Both the position numbers and the translations under genes were made by a program. DNA of 64,000 nt, taken from contig NZ_JALGRP010000001.1 of NCBI RefSeq assembly GCF_022815605.1, forward strand, positions 219,715-283,714, written 5' to 3'. This DNA comes from Microbacterium sp. VKM Ac-2923. GTDB taxonomy: Bacteria > Actinomycetota > Actinomycetes > Actinomycetales > Microbacteriaceae. The notes beneath the pieces were generated by a model that did no database searches, was not told where the DNA came from, and was given only the letters and a program-made list of their open reading frames with translations. The stretch's first letter is position 1; each line of letters starts with the position of its first letter. This document shows, piece by piece, positions 38,619-45,657 of this stretch.

Positions 38619-39236
38619 TCAGCCACCCGGTCCGGACGGATCGATCGGGGCACCGTCTCCGTTCTCGGGCAGGTCGCCGCGCTCGACCGGTTCGCGCGCC
38701 TCGGTCGGCGCGTCGGAGAACAGCGCCTCCAGCTCGCTCTCGGACGGGACGCGCACTGCTTCGGCGGCGGCACGGACGTCGTCCGCGGGGGTCCCGTTCA
38801 GCCCGATCACCCAGATGGTCGTGCCGTCGCGTGTGGCGAAGTACTCGTGCGCGTCGCCGCCTTCGCGATGCCACAGACCGGACTCCTCGGTGCAGGTGAC
38901 CGCGGTGTCGGGCAGGTCCCACAGCGGTGTCGTCGCGCAGCCGGCCGCGTCGGGTTCTCCGGGCGAGGTGCGGATGGTGATTATGGCCGCGGTCTGTTCG
39001 TCAACCCACGTCGCCGACAGGCCGTCGTCGTTCGCCGGTCCGACCGACTGCGGTGCGAGGTCGTATCCCTCGACCTGGGTGGTGAAGACGAGCGCCGGGT
39101 CGATGTCGAGCAGGGCGGCCTTCTCGGCGATCGAGGCGCTGTCAGCCGGCGTCGGCGTTCCCCCGCAGGCCGTCGAGGTGAGGGCGACGACCGCTGCGAG
39201 CCCGACGAGGATCGGGGCACGTGAGGCGGGGCGCAT
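38619..39236 (-). CDS. Lipoprotein of unknown function
   Basis: 205 residues with signal peptide and lipobox TSTAC (Cys ~24), then a soluble domain with two cysteines (GCATT, VTCTE), and a Pro/Gly/Glu-rich, probably unstructured C-terminus (REPVERGDLPENGDG). The last 84 bp are duplicated at 44.5 kb. Exported and lipid-anchored; function unknown. Confidence 0.8.
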   Translation of the reverse strand: MRPASRAPILVGLAAVVALTSTACGGTPTPADSASIAEKAALLDIDPALVFTTQVEGYDLAPQSVGPANDDGLSATWVDEQTAAIITIRTSPGEPDAAGCATTPLWDLPDTAVTCTEESGLWHREGGDAHEYFATRDGTTIWVIGLNGTPADDVRAAAEAVRVPSESELEALFSDAPTEAREPVERGDLPENGDGAPIDPSGPGG

Positions 39237-39382
39237 GACAGCATCTTCGCCCAGTGCGCCCGTGCAGTCGATCCTCGCCCACCTGCGGCGATGTCGCGGG
39301 GCCGCGGTCGACGGCCCGTCGCATGTCGACCACGGCGACGTCCGATCGATCGTCGTCGATCGCCCGGATGGACAGGCGAAGG

Positions 39383-40237
39383 TCAGAGCCCGTCGATGAA
39401 GGTCCGCACGGCTGCTGCGGCCTCGGCGGCGGCCGGGTACGTGTGTTCGCTCGCGGGGAAGACGCCCTCGCGCACTTCGCGGGCGTACGCCGCGACGCCC
39501 TCGACCATCGCGTCGCCGATGGCGGCGTAGCGCTTCACGAAGACGGGCGCGCGGCCCTCCGTGATGCCGAGCAGGTCGTGTTGAACGAGCACCTGCCCGT
39601 CCGCGGCTCCCGCGCCGATGCCGATGACGGGGATGCGCAGGGCCCGGCGGATCTCGTCGACGACGTCGGCGGGCACGGCCTCGATGACGAGCAGGAAGGC
39701 CCCTGCCTCCTGCACGGCGAGCGCGTCGCGCGCGACCCGGACCGCCTCGTCGGAGGTGCGTCCCTGGGCGCGGAGACCTCCGAGCGCGGTCGCGGTCTGC
39801 GGGGTGAGACCGACATGCCCGACGACCGGGATTCCGGCTTCGACGATCGCCCGGAGGCGGGACAGGCGTGTCGGGTTCGCACCCTCGATCTTGACCGCCT
39901 CGGCGCCGGCCTCGTGGATGAAACGGATCGACGTCGCTACCGCCTGCGCGTCGCTCAACTCGGTCGACCCGAATGGCAGGTCGCACACCAGCAGGGGCGT
40001 CTGAAGCGCCCGGCGGACGGCTTTCGACAGCATCAGCATCTCGTCGAGCGTCACCGACGTGGTGTCGGGGTGCCCCAGCACCACCTGCGCGCCGGAGTCG
40101 CCCACCAACACGAGGTCGACGCCCGCTCGTTCGGCCACCCGGCCCGAGGCGTAGTCGTAGGCGGTGACCATGACCAGAGGCGTACCCGCCGCGGCGAGCT
40201 CGCGGAGCCGGCGGAGCGACACCTTCCGGCGGGTCAC
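39383..40237 (-). CDS. panB: 3-methyl-2-oxobutanoate hydroxymethyltransferase
   Basis: First committed step of pantothenate synthesis: makes ketopantoate from 2-oxoisovalerate and methylene-THF. 284 residues with VTAYDYASGRVAERAG, VLVGDSGAQVVLGH (metal-site Asp), KIEGA, and GHVGLTPQ. The ATG overlaps the panC stop. Last gene of the DUF2520-panC-panB operon. Confidence 0.96.
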   Translation of the reverse strand: MTRRKVSLRRLRELAAAGTPLVMVTAYDYASGRVAERAGVDLVLVGDSGAQVVLGHPDTTSVTLDEMLMLSKAVRRALQTPLLVCDLPFGSTELSDAQAVATSIRFIHEAGAEAVKIEGANPTRLSRLRAIVEAGIPVVGHVGLTPQTATALGGLRAQGRTSDEAVRVARDALAVQEAGAFLLVIEAVPADVVDEIRRALRIPVIGIGAGAADGQVLVQHDLLGITEGRAPVFVKRYAAIGDAMVEGVAAYAREVREGVFPASEHTYPAAAEAAAAVRTFIDGL

Positions 40238-41121
40238 GCGCCGCTCCTCTCGACGGCGGTGCGGTCGTCGACCGCGGGGTCGAGCACCACGTTGTCGATG
40301 AGTCGCACCGTGCCCACCCGGACGGCGAGCGCGAGCAGTGCCGGGCGCGTGACGTCGGTGAGCGGATCGAGGGTGTCGGCGTCGACGATCTCGACGTACT
40401 CGTCATCCAATCCGGCCTCGGCGAGCCCCTCGCGCACGAGGGCGGTGAGGCGGTGGGCGTCCCGGATGCCGGAGGCGAAGGCATCCTGAGCCGCGCGGAG
40501 CGACCGCGGGACGATCGCTGCGAGCTGACGTTCCTCTGCCGACAACCGCGCGTTGCGGCTAGAGCGGGCCAGGCCGTCGGCCTCACGCGAGGTAGGGCAC
40601 GTGACGATCGCGACAGGGATGCGGAGGTCGGTGACCATGCGCCGGACGACGACGACCTGCTGGGCGTCCTTTGCGCCGAAGTACGCGCGGTCGGGCTGGA
40701 CGGCGAGCAACAGCGTGGCGACGACCGTGGCGACCCCGTCGAAGTGGGAACGACCCCGGACGGCGCCTTCGAGCGTCGCGGTGACGGCGCCGCCGACGGA
40801 GATGGTCGTGGCGAAGCCCGCCGGGTACATCTCGGCCGCCGACGGTGCGAAGACGACGTGGGCGCCGGCGCTCGCCGCGAGCTCGACGTCGGCCTCCTCG
40901 GTACGCGGGTAGGCGTCGAGGTCGGCGGCCTCGCCGAATTGCGTCGGGTTCACGAAGATGGACAGCACCACGGTGGGGTTCTCGACAGCCGCGGCGCGCA
41001 GCAGCGAGAGGTGCCCCTCGTGGAGGGCGCCCATCGTCGGTACGAACCCGATTCCTCCGGAGCGGTGAGGTTCGAGTGCGGCGCGCAGCTCGGTGACGGT
41101 GCGCACGATGCGAATGGTCAC
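40234..41121 (-). CDS. panC: Pantothenate synthetase (canonical)
   Basis: Joins pantoate and beta-alanine using ATP. 295 residues with all expected motifs: PTMGALHEGH (His34/His37), FVNPTQF (Gln61), AYPRTEEAD, SHFDGVATVV, YFGAKDAQQ (Lys151, Gln155) and READGLARSSRN. It therefore contrasts with the altered PanC-like protein at 16.6 kb. Overlaps panB downstream and the DUF2520 gene upstream by 4 bases each. Confidence 0.96.
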   Translation of the reverse strand: MTIRIVRTVTELRAALEPHRSGGIGFVPTMGALHEGHLSLLRAAAVENPTVVLSIFVNPTQFGEAADLDAYPRTEEADVELAASAGAHVVFAPSAAEMYPAGFATTISVGGAVTATLEGAVRGRSHFDGVATVVATLLLAVQPDRAYFGAKDAQQVVVVRRMVTDLRIPVAIVTCPTSREADGLARSSRNARLSAEERQLAAIVPRSLRAAQDAFASGIRDAHRLTALVREGLAEAGLDDEYVEIVDADTLDPLTDVTRPALLALAVRVGTVRLIDNVVLDPAVDDRTAVERSGA

Positions 41122-41882
41122 GGGAGGGACTCGATTCGGGGTCGTTGTGCGGTGGCGAGGTCGCGGGTCGCGTCGACGAGCGCGTCGAAGAGCGCCACAC
41201 GGTCGGGGAGACGCTCGACGACGGCTCGCCGCTGCCGCGCCACGGTGGCGTCGTCGCCGCGCGAGACCGGACCGGTGAGGGCTGCGACCGCTCCGCGTTC
41301 CGCCCAGTTGTCGACGGCGGCGCGCACGAGGGGGACGAGGGCCTGTCTGCTGATGCCCGCGGTCGCGGCGAGCTCTTCGGCCACGCCTTCGAGCGTCACG
41401 AGGAAGTTCGCGGCGACGGAGGCGGCCGCGTGGTACGCCGCGCGATCGCGGTCGCGCACCTCCACGCCCGTCATCCCGAGGGAGTCGGCGAGAGCCGACG
41501 CGATCGCGAAGCTCGCGGCGGTCGTCCCCGCGAGGGCGGCGGTGACCCCTGCGAACGACGCGCCGGCGCCCGTGACCGTCATGAGCGGGTGGATGCTGAA
41601 GGCGTCGTGCGGATGGAGGACCGACAGGTCGAGCACCCCCGAGAGGTGCCCCACGGTGCGGCCGGGTGCGATGGCGCTCGCGGCGGTGGCGATATCGGCA
41701 TCCGGGACCGCGAGCAGCACGATCGCGGCATCCGCGCCCGATTCGCCCCGACCGGCGGGGCCGACGACCGAGACCTGGGCGGCGTGCAGCGCGGCCACGA
41801 GCGCGCGTCCCATGCGGCCGTCGCCGACGACGAGAACGGCGCCCGAGAGCATCGGGGCGGAGGAGAGGGGAGGTGATGTCAT
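41118..41882 (-). CDS. Rossmann-fold DUF2520 oxidoreductase (pantothenate operon)
   Basis: 254 residues from ATG 41882; an internal ATG at 41852 is nearly as good and no clear ribosome binding site decides. NAD(P)-binding motif VLVVGDGRMGRALVAAL, then LLAVPDADIATAA, SIHPLMTV and a helical C-terminal half typical of DUF2520. First gene of DUF2520-panC-panB. Since the operon lacks the ketopantoate reductase step (PanE) and the fold is related, this protein may supply it; that is inference. Confidence 0.82.
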   Translation of the reverse strand: MTSPPLSSAPMLSGAVLVVGDGRMGRALVAALHAAQVSVVGPAGRGESGADAAIVLLAVPDADIATAASAIAPGRTVGHLSGVLDLSVLHPHDAFSIHPLMTVTGAGASFAGVTAALAGTTAASFAIASALADSLGMTGVEVRDRDRAAYHAAASVAANFLVTLEGVAEELAATAGISRQALVPLVRAAVDNWAERGAVAALTGPVSRGDDATVARQRRAVVERLPDRVALFDALVDATRDLATAQRPRIESLP

Positions 41883-41969
41883 ATTCGTGTGGCGCCGGCC
41901 CCTGGGGCGGCTTCGCCGCCTCCCACCGTACGCGCTCCCGCCCACGGTGGAGCGGTGCTCGGGCGTGAC

Positions 41970-42060
41970 GAAGGTCGCGACGATGTCGACGTGGCCGTTG
42001 GCGCCGAGGTCGTCGCCGTAGCGGGGGAGTCCGCGCGAGAGCCGGATGGCATCCGCCGCC
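41970..42060 (-). pseudogene. Fragment of an agmatine deiminase gene
   Basis: Ninety-one bases align without gaps with 44947-45037 in the intact agmatine deiminase gene (about 81 of 91 identical by eye). The minus frame reads ADAIRLSRGLPRYGDD then LGANGHVDIVATF, against ADAIWLSRGLTRDYDD and LGTNGHVDIVATF. No start, no catalytic Cys and no flanking homology, so this is a decayed remnant. I see no intact gene in the surrounding 41883-42265. Confidence 0.75.
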
Positions 42061-42265
42061 CGGAGGTCTCGTGCATGAGCCCGATCACGCGGCCGTCGCC
42101 GGCGGATCGCCCCGGTGCGCCGACGAGGGAGGCGGGGTCGCGATCGAGTACCGTGCACCGGGGATGCCGTCGTACGCGGCGAGGACGCGCGTCGCGTCGG
42201 CTGAGGATCATGGTGGCCCGCGGCGTCATCCGCGCCGTGTTCCCGGGCGAAAAGGAGGCGTCGGA

Positions 42266-42961
42266 GTGAACATCGGGGAAGTCGCTCGGCTGGTGGGCGT
42301 CTCGACGAAGACGGTGCGTCACTACCACCGCGTCGGTGTTCTGCTCGATCCCGTCCGCGACGCGAACGGGTACCGCACCTACGGAGCAGATGACGTCGCA
42401 CGTCTGTTGACGGTGCGACGCTTGCGCTCCGCCGGGATGAGCCTGCCGACGATAAAAACGGCGCTGGAGGGCTGGGACGATCGTTCCGCGTTCGTCGGGG
42501 AGATCGAGGACGCGATTGCGACCATCGAAGCCGACATCCGTCGCCTCACCGCGCAGCGGGCGTCCCTCGGGAGCGCTCTCGGATCACCCGACCCCTGGGC
42601 GATGCTGTTGGCGGCCGCTCCCCGGGGTGAGCATGACGCAGCCGGTGACCCCGGGGTCACGCCGGAGCAGCTGTTCGACGCAGCGGTCATCGGTTCGCTG
42701 CTCGCCCTCGACCTCCGTCCCCCCGTCCGCCAGCAGATCGAGCAGATCGTCGCCGAGTACGAGCGGTCCCGAACCGGCACGTCGATCGAAGGAGCAGACC
42801 TTGCCCGCCTGCACCAGCTCATCGCTGCACTCCCCGATGAAACCGTGGCTCTGGTCGCGGCGCTGACGGCGGAACATGTCGCCCGCGGTGCGCGTCCGGA
42901 CGTCGATCGCGAACGTGCCACGGCGGAGCTCGCTCGGGTCACGGTGACGAAGTCGTCTTGA
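42266..42961 (+). CDS. MerR-family transcriptional regulator
   Basis: 231 residues from a GTG preceded by AAAGGAGG. N-terminal MerR winged helix (NIGEVARLVGVSTKTVRHYHRVGVL, then GYRTYGADDVARLL), a coiled-coil dimerisation helix and a ~110-residue C-terminal domain of unknown ligand. It ends inside a MerR-type promoter for the next gene, an alpha/beta hydrolase, its probable target. Confidence 0.9.
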   Translation: MNIGEVARLVGVSTKTVRHYHRVGVLLDPVRDANGYRTYGADDVARLLTVRRLRSAGMSLPTIKTALEGWDDRSAFVGEIEDAIATIEADIRRLTAQRASLGSALGSPDPWAMLLAAAPRGEHDAAGDPGVTPEQLFDAAVIGSLLALDLRPPVRQQIEQIVAEYERSRTGTSIEGADLARLHQLIAALPDETVALVAALTAEHVARGARPDVDRERATAELARVTVTKSS

Positions 42962-42988
42962 CCTTGCCCCGCGGCAGGGCGCCACGTT
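42958..42988 (+). promoter_or_regulatory. MerR-type promoter with long spacer
   Basis: -35 TTGACC (42958-42963) overlaps the merR stop codon. A 19-bp spacer holds the imperfect dyad CTTGCC-GGCAGG, and the -10 would be CACGTT (42983-42988), six bases before the hydrolase ATG. A 19-bp spacer with a central dyad is the hallmark of MerR-activated promoters. Confidence 0.55.
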
Positions 42989-42994
42989 GGGCGC

Positions 42995-43900
42995 ATGACC
43001 AATGATCGACGCCCCACGAATGCCTCCACATACCTCGCCATTCCGGGCTCCTCGCGCAGGCTCGCGTTCGTCGAGTGGGGTGATCCGGGCGGCGTACCTG
43101 TTCTCCTGCATCACGGGATGCCGGGGACGGCCGCCGATTTCGAGGACTGGGACGGCGCGTTGAGGGAAGCGGGAGCGCGGGGGATCGCCATCGATCGCCC
43201 CGGCATGGGTGAATCCGACCGTATGCCGTGGCGCACACTGCGCGACTGGCCGCGCGACGTGGAGGCGGTCGTGGACCACCTGCGGATCGACCGCTTCGTG
43301 GTCCTCGGTGTCTCCGGCGGGGGGCCGCACGCGTTGGCCGTGGCGGCAGCGATGCCGGAACGCGTCGACCGGTGCGTGCTCGTCAGCACCGGGGTGGAGA
43401 TCGGGACCGACGGGCAACAGGACGGCGTGTCCGCGGGAAACCTCCTCGCCTACCGCATCGTGGGAAAGTCGCGGGTGCTCGCCCGCATCCAGGCGTCCGT
43501 CCAGGACCGCCTCATCCGAAGGTCTCCCGCGGTCGCGGCTCGGGCCGTGCGACGGATGGTCGAACAGTCGGATGCGCGACTGATCGAGGGCCTGAGCGAT
43601 GGAGAACTGCTGAAAGGATTCCGGCGCGCCACCGAGGGTGGGACGGGAGGGGTCGCCGACGAGATCCTGCTGCACGCCCAGCGATGGCCCTTCTCCCCGG
43701 AAGACCTCACCCGGCCGGTCGTCATCTGGCACGGCGTCGAGGACACCCTGTCGCCCCACCGGGGAGTGCAGACGCTGGCACGCAGGCTCCACCACGCCAG
43801 CCTGTCGACGATCCCCCACCGCGGACACCTGCTCGAATCGGTCCCCGAGGTGAGGGAACGCATCATCGACAGCGCCCTCCCGCGGACGCCTCGTGCGTGA
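42995..43900 (+). CDS. Alpha/beta hydrolase
   Basis: 301 residues with the fold's oxyanion HHGMPGTAADF near residue 40, nucleophile elbow GVSGGG (Ser ~109), a lid region, and catalytic Asp/His around WHGVEDTLSPHRG and PHRGHLLE. Substrate unknown. Probably leaderless and controlled by the upstream MerR regulator. Confidence 0.88.
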   Translation: MTNDRRPTNASTYLAIPGSSRRLAFVEWGDPGGVPVLLHHGMPGTAADFEDWDGALREAGARGIAIDRPGMGESDRMPWRTLRDWPRDVEAVVDHLRIDRFVVLGVSGGGPHALAVAAAMPERVDRCVLVSTGVEIGTDGQQDGVSAGNLLAYRIVGKSRVLARIQASVQDRLIRRSPAVAARAVRRMVEQSDARLIEGLSDGELLKGFRRATEGGTGGVADEILLHAQRWPFSPEDLTRPVVIWHGVEDTLSPHRGVQTLARRLHHASLSTIPHRGHLLESVPEVRERIIDSALPRTPRA

Positions 43901-44001
43901 CGAGCACGACCGACAGCTGAGGCCCGCGGCATCCTCGTGAGCACGGCCCGAGTGCGAAGACGGAGGTCGCCGCCGCCGCCGCAGCCCGGGGATCCCGACC
44001 G

Positions 44002-44379
44002 TCAGTGCTTGTGCAGCACAGCCCACGCGATGAGGCTGTCGAGGCGTCGGATGTCGGCTCCCTTGGTGACCTTCACCTTGATGTGCCCGACCTTCGTCCA
44101 CAGTTCGATCTCGGCATCGCGGTCGAGGAGACCACCCGCGTTCTCTGACGACCACATCTCGATGGCCGAGTACGGCAGCGAGTAGATCTCGACCTTGCGT
44201 CCCGTGATGCCCTGCGCGTCGCGGACGATGAGCCGCTTCGTCGTGAAGGTCGCGGAGTCGCGGAACGTCTGGAACGACGCCACCGCCTGCTCGCCCTCGA
44301 CGAGCAGCGGCGCGATGTCGCTGGGAGTGGGGATCTCACGCTGGAGGGTCCACGAGAGGATTTGGCTGTTTTCGACCAC
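44002..44379 (-). CDS. Stand-alone bacterial PH-domain protein (YvbH/DUF1696 type)
   Basis: 125 residues consisting of one PH domain: LVEGEQAVASFQTFRDSATFTTKRLIVRD, EIYSLPYSAIEMW, ending in a helix. Cytoplasmic. GTG start with AAGGAG upstream. Function unknown. Confidence 0.85.
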   Translation of the reverse strand: MVENSQILSWTLQREIPTPSDIAPLLVEGEQAVASFQTFRDSATFTTKRLIVRDAQGITGRKVEIYSLPYSAIEMWSSENAGGLLDRDAEIELWTKVGHIKVKVTKGADIRRLDSLIAWAVLHKH

Positions 44380-44472
44380 GGGGAGGCTCCTTCATCCGGC
44401 GCCCATCCTGGCGCGTCGTCTTCACGGTAGCGGGACGGCCGCTCGCGCAAGGAGGCCGAGGCGGGACAGAGT

Positions 44473-44556
44473 CCTCAGCCGCCCGGTCCGGACGGGTCGA
44501 TCGGGGCGCCGTCGCCGTCCTCGGGCAGATCGCCGCGCTCGACCGGTTCGCGCGCC
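44473..44556 (-). pseudogene. Duplicated 3' end of a lipoprotein gene
   Basis: 84 bp matching 38617-38700 with six differences. The minus frame encodes REPVERGDLPEDGDGAP then IDPSGPGG and the same stop, with a single residue change (Asn to Asp), so five of six changes are silent. Nothing upstream in the fragment corresponds to the rest of the lipoprotein; the homology stops 16 bp before the agmatine deiminase stop codon. Confidence 0.8.
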
Positions 44557-44571
44557 AGGGTACGGCTCGTG

Positions 44572-45597
44572 TCAGACCCGCGGCTGCTGCTGCGTGATGC
44601 AGTGGATGCCGCCCCCGCGATCGAAGATGGGGCGCGCGTCGACCGTGACGACCCGCCGCCCTGGGTAGGCATCGGCGATGATCTCCGCGGCGCGTGCGTC
44701 CGCGGCCGCGTCACCGAAACCGCAAAGCACCACGCCGTCGTTGGTGACGAGGTGGTTGATGTAGCTCCAGTCGACCCAGCCGTGGTCGTCGCGGAGAGTC
44801 GCGGGTGCGGGCACGCCGGTGATCGTCACCGAGCGGCCGAGGGAGGCGAACGCGTCCGACAGCTCGGCGCGGACGATGCGCGAGACCTCGTGGTCGGGGT
44901 GCGTGGCATCCGTCTGCTCGTGCACGAGAACGTGATCGGGCGAGGCGAAGGTCGCGACGATGTCGACGTGGCCGTTCGTGCCGAGGTCGTCGTAGTCGCG
45001 GGTCAGTCCGCGCGAGAGCCAGATGGCATCCGTCGCTCCGATCGTGCGGGCCATCTCGGCCTCGACGCGGGCGCGGTCGGCGAAGGGGTTGCGGCGCGGG
45101 TCGAGCTGCACGGTCTCGGTGAGCAGCACGGTGCCGGTGCCGTCGACGTGCAGGCCACCGCCCTCGGCGACGAGGAGCGAGTCGATGCGTTCAGCGCCGA
45201 GGTGCTCGGCCACGACGCGGGCGATGCCGGCCGAGGTCTGCCACTCGGCCCAGTCGGGGGCGCCCCAGCCGTTGAAGATCCAGTCGACGGCGCCGAGGAC
45301 TCCCGGGCGGTCGGGGTCGCCGACGAAGGTGGGCCCGATGTCGCGCATCCAGAACTCGTCCAGGGGTGCCTCGACGATCTCGATCTCGGCGGAGAGCATG
45401 CGCCGGGCGCGGGGCAGCTCGGTGGGGTCGACGACCATCGTCACCGGCTCGAACTCCGCAACCGCGTGCGCGACCTCGGTCCAGGCCCGGTAGCCCTGTT
45501 CGCGGTGCTCCGTACCGTCGCCGAGGGTGACGCCCTCGCGGGGGAAGGCCATCCAGGTGCGCTCGTGCGGGGCGGTTTCGGCGGGCATGCGCCACAT
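44572..45597 (-). CDS. Agmatine deiminase family protein
   Basis: Peptidyl-arginine-deiminase-like fold; hydrolyses agmatine to N-carbamoylputrescine and ammonia if specificity is typical. 341 residues with ERTWMAFP, FWMRDIGPTFV, the EGGGLHVDG motif, TNGHVDIVATF (catalytic His) and GGGIHCITQQQP with the nucleophile Cys near residue 333. GAGGAGACCGAC precedes the ATG. Downstream of the aminotransferase fusion gene on the same strand. Confidence 0.88.
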   Translation of the reverse strand: MWRMPAETAPHERTWMAFPREGVTLGDGTEHREQGYRAWTEVAHAVAEFEPVTMVVDPTELPRARRMLSAEIEIVEAPLDEFWMRDIGPTFVGDPDRPGVLGAVDWIFNGWGAPDWAEWQTSAGIARVVAEHLGAERIDSLLVAEGGGLHVDGTGTVLLTETVQLDPRRNPFADRARVEAEMARTIGATDAIWLSRGLTRDYDDLGTNGHVDIVATFASPDHVLVHEQTDATHPDHEVSRIVRAELSDAFASLGRSVTITGVPAPATLRDDHGWVDWSYINHLVTNDGVVLCGFGDAAADARAAEIIADAYPGRRVVTVDARPIFDRGGGIHCITQQQPRV

Positions 45598-45657
45598 GTC
45601 GGTCTCCTCGGGGTGTGATGGGGGTCGGGCCCGGCGGCGGGGGATGCCGGGGCGGGC

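Noticed and set aside
35636..38773. 1045-residue open frame opposite pnkp
   Set aside because: Shadow of the real, fully motif-supported pnkp gene; no recognisable domain or start signal.
41883..42265. Possible intact gene between DUF2520 and merR
   Set aside because: Several frames are open but only the short agmatine deiminase fragment has homology, and it lacks any start or catalytic cysteine.
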